Positions 5,150 to 9,999 of a DNA stretch of 9,999 nt are shown here, in pieces (the stretch's first letter is position 1; every line of letters starts with the position of its first letter). The stretch is taken from assembly GCA_003022085.1 (NCBI GenBank), contig PXQK01000130.1:1-9999 (forward strand), read 5' to 3'. The translations under genes were made by a program, and so were the position numbers. Source of the DNA: Halobacteriales archaeon QH_10_65_19. Lineage in GTDB: Archaea; Halobacteriota; Halobacteria; Halobacteriales; Haloarculaceae. The notes under the pieces are model-generated. The model saw nothing but the letters and a program-made list of their open reading frames with translations. It ran no database searches and was not told the DNA's origin.

Positions 5150-6295
5150 ATGACCACGCAATACGGACCAATGCCACACGAGGGTTCGAACGACGAATCG
5201 GACACCGACTACATACAGATCCTGGACGACGACGGCGGTGTGCGCCCCGGCGCGGAGGTGCCGGATATCCCCGACGCGGACCTGCTGGCGATGTACGAGA
5301 CAATCGTCCTCGCGCGGCGGTTCGACCAGCGGGCGATCAGCCTCCAACGTCAGGGCCGCATCGCGACGTACGCGCCGATGACAGGCCAGGAGGGCACACA
5401 GGTCGCAACCAGTTACGCGCTGGCCGAGGACGACTGGCTGTTCCCGACCTACAGGGAACACGCCGCCAAGTACGCCCACGGGATGTCGCTCACCTCGATC
5501 CTACAGCCGCTGTACGGGCACCGCGACGGGTACGCGATCCCCGAGGACGTCAACGTCGTCCCCGAGTATATTCCCATCGCAACACAGGTGCCACAGGCAG
5601 TGGGCAAAACCTGGGGCGACATGCTGCAGGGCCGGACAGACCGCGCGGCCCTGTGTCACCTCGGCGACGGCGCAACATCCGAGGGTGACTTCCACGAGGG
5701 GTTGAACTTCGCCGGCGTCTTCGACGTCCCGACGGTGTTCGTCTGTAACAACAACCAGTACGCCATCTCGACGCCCCACGAGCGCCAGACCGCCAGCGAG
5801 ACGATGGCGGAGAAGGCTCACGCCTACAATATCGAGGGTGTACGCGTCGACGGCCTCGACCCGCTGGCGGTCTACGAGGTGACCCGCCAGGCACTCCGGA
5901 AAGCTAAGAACCCGGTCGGCGACGAATGCCGGCCCACACTCGTTGAGGCCGTTCTGTACCGCTACGGCGCTCACACCACCTCCGACGACCCCTCGGTGTA
6001 CCGCGACGAGGAGGAGGCGGAGCTGTGGCGCAAGCGCGATCCGGTCGACCGCCTCGGTGCGTTCCTCGAGTCGCGGGGCATCCTGACCGACGAGCGCGCG
6101 GCCGACATCGAGGAGCGCGTCGAGGAACGGATCCAGGCGGCGATCGACGAGGCCGAAGCCTACGAGACCGAACCTGACGCCGTCTTCGAGCACGTCTACG
6201 AGACGCCCCCCGAGCACCTCGAACGACAGCGGGCGAAACTGGCGGAACTGCGCGAGGAGTACGGCGACGACGCCTTCTCGGAGGTGTTGCAGTGA
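5150..6295 (+). CDS. 2-oxoacid dehydrogenase complex E1 component, alpha subunit
   Basis: A 381-residue thiamin-diphosphate enzyme subunit of the pyruvate / branched-chain 2-oxoacid dehydrogenase type. After an acidic N-terminus, residues 45-110 hold the family pattern ARRFDQRAISLQRQGRI, GQEGTQVATSYAL and FPTYREH. The ThDP/Mg motif is complete: G172-D-G174 opening GDGATSEGDFHEGLNFAG, and closing with N200-N-N202-QYAIS. The loop STPHERQTAS (about 207-216), which orders when ThDP binds, follows. With the beta subunit it decarboxylates a 2-oxoacid and passes the acyl group to lipoyl-E2. Pyruvate and branched-chain 2-oxoacids are the main options, and substrate cannot be fixed from sequence. I start at ATG 5150; ATG 5171 would drop seven residues. 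Its TGA overlaps the GTG of the beta gene, so translation is coupled. Confidence 0.93.
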   Translation: MTTQYGPMPHEGSNDESDTDYIQILDDDGGVRPGAEVPDIPDADLLAMYETIVLARRFDQRAISLQRQGRIATYAPMTGQEGTQVATSYALAEDDWLFPTYREHAAKYAHGMSLTSILQPLYGHRDGYAIPEDVNVVPEYIPIATQVPQAVGKTWGDMLQGRTDRAALCHLGDGATSEGDFHEGLNFAGVFDVPTVFVCNNNQYAISTPHERQTASETMAEKAHAYNIEGVRVDGLDPLAVYEVTRQALRKAKNPVGDECRPTLVEAVLYRYGAHTTSDDPSVYRDEEEAELWRKRDPVDRLGAFLESRGILTDERAADIEERVEERIQAAIDEAEAYETEPDAVFEHVYETPPEHLERQRAKLAELREEYGDDAFSEVLQ

Positions 6296-7350
6296 GCACC
6301 ACGAGCGACGGCAAGACGGGGCCGCCGACCGAGACCGAGGGGGCCGACGATAGGGGGGCGGATTCGGCAGGCACGGAGGAGTTGACGCTGGTCGAGGCGG
6401 TCTGTGACGGCCTGCACACCGAGATGGCCCGCGACGACAGCGTCGTCGTGCTCGGCGAGGACGTCGGAAAGAACGGCGGTGTCTTCCGCGCGACTGAGGC
6501 GCTGTACGAGGAGTACGGCGAGGGGCGGGTCATCGACACCCCGCTGGCAGAGTCGGGGATCGTCGGCACATCGATCGGCCTCGCCCTCTCCGGGATGCGG
6601 CCCGTGGCCGAGATGCAGTTCATGGGGTTCAGCTACCCCGGCTTCGACCAGCTCGTCAGCCACGCCGCCCGTCTGCGGGCCCGGAGCCGCGGTCAGTACT
6701 CCGTCCCGATGGTCGTTCGTATGCCGTACGGCGGCGGAATAAAGGCACCCGAGCACCACTCCGAATCCAAGGAGGCGTTTTTCGTCCACGAGCCCGGCCT
6801 GAAGGTCGTCACACCGAGTACGCCCCGCGACGCGAAGGGGCTGCTGGCGGCCGCGGTCCACGACCCCGACCCGGTGATCGTCCTCGAACCGAAGCTCATC
6901 TACCGTGCGTTCCGCGAGCCCGTCCCAGAGGAGGCCTACGAGGTCCCCATCGGCGAGGCGTCGGTCCGCCGCGAGGGCGAGGACGTCTCCGTGTTCACCT
7001 GGGGGGCAATGACCCAGCCGTCGCTAATCGCTGCCGAGGAACTCGCCGAGGAGGGGATCGACGTCGAGGTGGTCGACCTGCGGAGCCTCTCGCCGCTCGA
7101 TACGGAGACGATCGTCCGCTCCTTCCGGAAGACCGGCCGCGCGGCGGTCGTCCACGAGGCCCCCCGGACCGGCGGCGTCGGCGCAGAGGTCGCGGCAACG
7201 ATCCAGGAGGAGGCGCTCGTCTACCAGGAGGCACCGGTCAAGCGGATCACCGGCTACGACGCCCCGATGCCGCTGCACGCCGTCGAGAACTACTACCTCC
7301 CCCAGGCCGTTCGCATCCGGGACGGCGTCCGCGAGACTGTCGAGTTCTGA
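6292..7350 (+). CDS. 2-oxoacid dehydrogenase complex E1 component, beta subunit
   Basis: The 352-residue partner of E1 alpha. Its GTG start overlaps the alpha stop as GTGA. Residues 1-30 form a Gly/Thr/Asp/Glu-rich tail without homology features. The pyrimidine-binding domain follows (about 31-200): VVVLGEDVGKNGGVFRATE, DTPLAESGIVGTSIG with E87, the Glu that activates the ThDP aminopyrimidine in this family, and PYGGGIKAPEHHSES with a His pair at 155-156. The transketolase C-terminal domain (about 215-340) has VSVFTWGAMTQPS, VEVVDLRSLSPLD, AAVVHEAPRTGG and ITGYDAPMP. E1 works as an alpha2beta2 tetramer on the E2 core. No E2 or E3 gene follows; the next gene starts 77 bp later with its own promoter-like element. 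Function as a 2-oxoacid dehydrogenase E1 is firm, substrate open. Confidence 0.93.
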   Translation: MSTTSDGKTGPPTETEGADDRGADSAGTEELTLVEAVCDGLHTEMARDDSVVVLGEDVGKNGGVFRATEALYEEYGEGRVIDTPLAESGIVGTSIGLALSGMRPVAEMQFMGFSYPGFDQLVSHAARLRARSRGQYSVPMVVRMPYGGGIKAPEHHSESKEAFFVHEPGLKVVTPSTPRDAKGLLAAAVHDPDPVIVLEPKLIYRAFREPVPEEAYEVPIGEASVRREGEDVSVFTWGAMTQPSLIAAEELAEEGIDVEVVDLRSLSPLDTETIVRSFRKTGRAAVVHEAPRTGGVGAEVAATIQEEALVYQEAPVKRITGYDAPMPLHAVENYYLPQAVRIRDGVRETVEF

Positions 7351-7385
7351 GCTGTCACAACTGAACGCCAGTTTCCGGCGCAAGT

Positions 7386-7400
7386 GAAATGTAAACGCAT
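7386..7400 (+). promoter_or_regulatory. Promoter-like element before the DUF4864-type gene
   Basis: GAAATGTAAACGCAT is the AT-rich part of the 77-bp gap after E1 beta. It lies 28-42 bp before ATG 7428 and resembles a BRE plus TATA element. It suggests that the surface-protein pair is a transcription unit separate from the E1 operon. Confidence 0.4.
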
Positions 7401-7408
7401 CCGCTAGG

Positions 7409-7425
7409 GGCGGAGAACGACCGCC
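7409..7425. repeat. Short inverted repeat just before ATG 7428
   Basis: GGCGG (7409-7413) and CCGCC (7421-7425) are separated by 7 bases, ending 2 bp before the start codon and following the TATA-like element. With only 5-bp GC arms in a GC-rich genome, chance is a real possibility. Confidence 0.2.
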
Positions 7426-7427
7426 AC

Positions 7428-8459
7428 ATGACTGACCCGGAACCGATCCCGCTAGAAGAGTTCACAGCCGCGCTCGAATCCCTCGATAGGGCGGAGTTCG
7501 CGTCGTTCGTCGGCCAGCTCAGGGCAGTGACGGCCGACGAGGTCGACGTTGAGCCGCCGCTCGTCACTGTCCGAACGGGGGATACCCTGACTGAACTGCT
7601 GGTTGGCACTCCCGACCCCGGTTCGGAGACCGATCCCGGCGAGATCGACGGTATCGTGACGAGAGCCGAGGAGCCGCCGGACGTCGACGTCGACGCGACG
7701 AGTATCACCCCGTCGGATCTCCGGCAACGGCTGTTGTGGGGGCTCCGGGTTAACGAAGCCCAGGCGCTGTGTGAACGGGCGCTGGGGATGCCGGCGTACT
7801 CGACACGGTATGCCGTCACGCCGTCGAGTGCCGGGACGACTGCCAGCGATCCACCGCGCCAGGAGCCCGCCTCCAGCCGGACTGAGCGACCGGTGTTGCT
7901 GGTGAGTCTCGTCGCCCTCGTCGTACTCGCGGCAGGTGCCGGCGGCGTGTTCGTCATGGGGACTGGCGACTCCGTCACCGCTCTCCTCGCTGTCGACGAC
8001 ACCACGGACGAACCGCCCTCCGAGGTCGAACCACTGGAGGAACCCGGTGCCGTCGGCCTCGAACCGACCTGCAATCGGTCCTACCTCCATGTCGTCCAGA
8101 TCCAGATGAACGCGCTGAAGTACAACAACGACACGACGAACGACGGGATCCGAACAGTCCGACAGTTCGCATCGCTACAGAACCGTCAGGCGGTGGGCAG
8201 TGTCGAGGACTACGCCCGACTGATCAAGGGCGGCTCGTACGCTCCGATGCTCTCCTACGACAGCGTCAGGTACACGCCACGGCGGATCAACGACACGGCC
8301 TGGGTCGAAGTTGTCACGTTCGAGAACGACACAGAGACCGGCCGGTACGAGTTCAGGCTGAGCACGTCGAGAACCGATACCGAACGGTACGACGGCTGCT
8401 GGATGACCGACAGTGTCCGCGTGCTTCAGGGGAGCACAGAGGGCGAACAGACAGGATGA
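7428..8459 (+). CDS. Single-pass membrane protein with DUF4864-like (NTF2-fold) outer domain
   Basis: The 343-residue protein has three parts. Residues 1-128 form an acidic N-terminal domain (LEEFTAALESLDRAEFASFVGQL, VTVRTGDTLTELLVG, TPSDLRQRLLWGLRVNEAQALCERALG), loosely like the degenerate Mrr/restriction-endonuclease-like domains of haloarchaeal membrane proteins; that link is weak. After a Ser/Pro-rich linker, residues 155-178 are one clear transmembrane helix. Residues 211-334 resemble DUF4864: an N-terminal helix (HVVQIQMNALK), YARLIKGGSYAPMLSYDSVRY, then strands ending in YDGCW. All four N-glycosylation sequons (N216, N234, N288, N300) and a Cys pair (C215, C324) fit for a disulfide lie in this last part, pointing to the cell exterior, with N-in topology. 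Its stop overlaps the lipoprotein start as ATGA, so the two are coupled. No enzymatic function is evident. Confidence 0.75.
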   Translation: MTDPEPIPLEEFTAALESLDRAEFASFVGQLRAVTADEVDVEPPLVTVRTGDTLTELLVGTPDPGSETDPGEIDGIVTRAEEPPDVDVDATSITPSDLRQRLLWGLRVNEAQALCERALGMPAYSTRYAVTPSSAGTTASDPPRQEPASSRTERPVLLVSLVALVVLAAGAGGVFVMGTGDSVTALLAVDDTTDEPPSEVEPLEEPGAVGLEPTCNRSYLHVVQIQMNALKYNNDTTNDGIRTVRQFASLQNRQAVGSVEDYARLIKGGSYAPMLSYDSVRYTPRRINDTAWVEVVTFENDTETGRYEFRLSTSRTDTERYDGCWMTDSVRVLQGSTEGEQTG

Positions 8460-9883
8460 TGATGCGACACTGGTCCTCGTTAGCGATGCGAGACGCGCCG
8501 GAACTGAACCCTGACAGCGGGTCCGGAAAAAGGGCAGGCGAGGGCCGTCACACGACGAGACGCGAGTACCTGGCCGGCCTCGCGGTATCGGGAGTCGTGG
8601 GAGGGCTGGCGGGCTGTGCGGAGCTGCCGGCCTCGCAGATAACCTACGACCTCGACCAGGAGTCGTTCGATCCGGCATCGTTGTCCTACGACGAGACGTA
8701 CCCCGACGACGAGGACGTCACGATGTTCCGGGGCGGGCTCCGGCGACTGGGGTACTACCCCGACGAGACCGTCCCCGGCGCGGTGTCGGTCAACTGGGAG
8801 CGCCCGGTGAACTTCCGGTGTCACAACGCCGCCAAGGCGAGCCCGCTGGTCGCGCCGGACGGTGAGACCGTCCTGATCCCCGCCGACACCGGGAAGATGC
8901 ACGCCGTGACGACTGCCGGCGAGCACCTGTGGACGACAGCGACGCCGGCGACGCGCCAGGGCTTTCACGCCACGCCGGTGGTCGCCGACGGCGTCGCCTA
9001 CCTCGGCGGATACGACGGCGCGAACATCGGCCAGGACGCCGGGATGTACGCCTTCGACGTCGGCACCGGCGAGGTGCTGTGGCGGACCGAACAGATGCAC
9101 GGCTCGGTCGCCATCGGGTCCAGTGCCGGCTACTGGGACGGATACCTCTTTGTCATCGTCGAACACCGTCACCCGCGGAAGAAAGGCGAGCTCTGGGTGT
9201 TCGAGGCCGAGTCCGGGCAGCCGGTGTTCACCGACGACCGGATCGACGGCATGCCACACCCGACGGTCGCCATCTACCCGGAGTACGGACGCCTCCTGAC
9301 CGGCTCCAACGACGGCCTGGTGTACTGCTGGGAGTTTCCCTCGCTTGAGTTTGCCTGGAGCTTCGAGACCGACGCCGAGGTGAAAGGGCCGATCGCGCTG
9401 TACGACGGCGCCGCCTTCGTCGGCTCCTGGGACACCAACTGCTACCGGCTCGACGTCGCGGACGGCAGCGAGGACTGGTCGTTCGGGACCGACGGCATCG
9501 TGATGTCAGCGCCCGCGGTCGACCCCGTGGCGGGCATCGTCTACGTCGGGAGCGACGACTGGCACATCTACGCGCTGGACGCCGGAACCGGCGAGGAGGT
9601 GTGGTCGACCGACGTCGCGGGGCGCGTGATGGGCGCGCTTACCGTCACATCCGACGCGGTGCTCGCAGGCACGACCGCCGGCGAGGTCGTCGCGCTGGAG
9701 AAAGACACCGGCGACCTCCGCTGGTTCGTCGAGACCCGCGGGCAGGCGACAAGCGCGCCGGTCCCCCACGACGGCCGTGTCTTCGCCGTCGAGCGTGCCG
9801 TGATGGCCGGCTGCTGGGACGACGACGCCGAGGATCAGGTGCAAGTACCGGGCCACGCCTACTGTCTAGTCGAGGCGGAGTGA
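8456..9883 (+). CDS. Tat-exported PQQ-type beta-propeller lipoprotein
   Basis: The 475-residue protein has a twin-arginine signal (TTRREYLAGLAVSG; R35-R36) and a lipobox LAGC with C54, so it is expected to be exported folded by Tat and lipid-anchored outside. A region rich in Asp and Tyr (about 60-90) leads into a propeller of about seven PQQ-like blades, each with a G-x-x-x-W strand end: GEHLWTT, GEVLWRTE, GQPVFTD, LEFAWSFETD, SEDWSFGTDG, GEEVWSTDV and GDLRWFVE. Strands such as GIVYVGSDDWHIYALDAGTG are typical. Whether PQQ is bound is unknown; many archaeal members are scaffold or binding proteins. Three tandem ATGs (8456, 8459, 8462) and one at 8486 are possible starts; 8456 gives the ATGA overlap with the upstream gene. 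The C-terminus PGHAYCLVEAE resembles that of the convergent gene at the window edge. Confidence 0.87.
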   Translation: MMMRHWSSLAMRDAPELNPDSGSGKRAGEGRHTTRREYLAGLAVSGVVGGLAGCAELPASQITYDLDQESFDPASLSYDETYPDDEDVTMFRGGLRRLGYYPDETVPGAVSVNWERPVNFRCHNAAKASPLVAPDGETVLIPADTGKMHAVTTAGEHLWTTATPATRQGFHATPVVADGVAYLGGYDGANIGQDAGMYAFDVGTGEVLWRTEQMHGSVAIGSSAGYWDGYLFVIVEHRHPRKKGELWVFEAESGQPVFTDDRIDGMPHPTVAIYPEYGRLLTGSNDGLVYCWEFPSLEFAWSFETDAEVKGPIALYDGAAFVGSWDTNCYRLDVADGSEDWSFGTDGIVMSAPAVDPVAGIVYVGSDDWHIYALDAGTGEEVWSTDVAGRVMGALTVTSDAVLAGTTAGEVVALEKDTGDLRWFVETRGQATSAPVPHDGRVFAVERAVMAGCWDDDAEDQVQVPGHAYCLVEAE

Positions 9884-9962
9884 TACTGTCGGACGTGAGT
9901 ACGTGGAGATTTCTAGTATGAGGACCGGTCACTCGGGCACGAGGCAGTACACGTGACCCGGT
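9847..9962. repeat. Imperfect inverted repeat across the tail-to-tail gene ends
   Basis: The 24 bases at 9847-9870 match the reverse complement of 9939-9962 at 19 positions; both begin ACCGGG and share CACG and TACTG blocks. They encode the PGHxYCLV C-termini of the two convergent genes. The likely cause is shared ancestry of the genes rather than a regulatory hairpin. Confidence 0.7.
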
Positions 9963-9999
9963 TTTTTCATGATCGCCGCCTCCTCGTCGTCGTAGTTCG
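9929..9999 (-). CDS. C-terminal end of a second PQQ beta-propeller-like protein (partial, paralogue of the 8456 gene)
   Basis: Only the last 22 codons plus the TGA (complement of 9929-9931) lie in the window; the gene continues past base 9999. The visible C-terminus reads NYDDEEAAIMKKPGHVYCLVPE. It lines up with the C-terminus of the lipoprotein on the other strand: a Trp/Tyr followed by an acidic run, then PGHAYCLV against PGHVYCLV. The DNA also matches as an inverted repeat. I infer a paralogous beta-propeller, tail to tail with the lipoprotein gene across 45 bp. Whether it has the same Tat signal and a membrane partner lies outside the window. Confidence 0.7.
   Translation of the reverse strand, partial: NYDDEEAAIMKKPGHVYCLVPE
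9962..9967 (+). terminator. T-tract, possible plus-strand terminator
   Basis: A run of six T on the plus strand lies 79 bp after the lipoprotein stop codon. Archaeal RNA polymerase stops mainly at such runs. Here the run is the complement of two AAA Lys codons of the convergent gene, so coding use explains it equally well. Confidence 0.25.

Noticed and set aside
5501..6217. Minus-strand 238-residue ORF inside E1 alpha
   Set aside because: Antisense shadow of a clear coding gene, Val/Leu/Arg-rich with no family-like pattern.
1..9999. CRISPR arrays, tRNA or rRNA genes, insertion sequences
   Set aside because: I saw no regularly spaced direct repeats, no tRNA-like cloverleaf with a T-arm signature, no rRNA-like stretch and no transposase frame or flanking terminal repeats.

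Overview
The window reads as chromosomal DNA of an extremely halophilic archaeon (class Halobacteria). The proteins are rich in Asp and Glu, GC content and third-position GC are high, and several genes look leaderless, with a TATA-like element about 27 bp before the start codon. Family content agrees: a B12-dependent ribonucleotide reductase with an acidic linker, a CPxCG mini-protein, a DUF5830-type protein, archaeal uL11, a UspA protein and a haloarchaeal-type Tat lipoprotein. I cannot place the genus.

Layout. Positions 1-1008 (+) hold the 3' end of the adenosylcobalamin-dependent ribonucleotide reductase and, 20 bp later, a 39-residue zinc-finger protein. Converging on it is a TVP38/TMEM64-type membrane protein (1054-1713, -), which diverges from a DUF5830-type zinc protein (1774-2175, +) across a 60-bp bidirectional promoter. 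A small 50-residue gene (2260-2412, +) follows, preceded by a perfect 18-bp palindrome next to its TATA element. Then come ribosomal protein L11 (2510-2998, -) and an unrecognised 66-residue protein (3127-3327, -). A universal stress protein (3464-3892, +) and an amidohydrolase (3893-4762, -) meet stop codon to stop codon.

Positions 4763-5149 form the largest gap. It carries two overlapping hairpins, a good TATA-like element and a doubtful 40-codon ORF. Next is a two-gene unit for E1 alpha and E1 beta of a 2-oxoacid dehydrogenase complex (5150-7350, +; start and stop codons overlap as GTGA), with no E2 or E3 gene beside it. Positions 7428-9883 (+) hold a second translationally coupled pair (ATGA overlap): a single-pass membrane protein with a DUF4864-like outer domain, and a Tat-exported PQQ-type beta-propeller lipoprotein. 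At the right edge the last 22 codons of a minus-strand gene (9929-9999) encode a C-terminus clearly like that of the lipoprotein, so a tail-to-tail paralogue pair lies across the window boundary.

Most of the window is housekeeping or conserved haloarchaeal content. The best candidates for something little described are the cell-surface pair with its inverted paralogue, the small palindrome-preceded gene, and the E1-only operon. No CRISPR array, rRNA, tRNA or insertion sequence is apparent.
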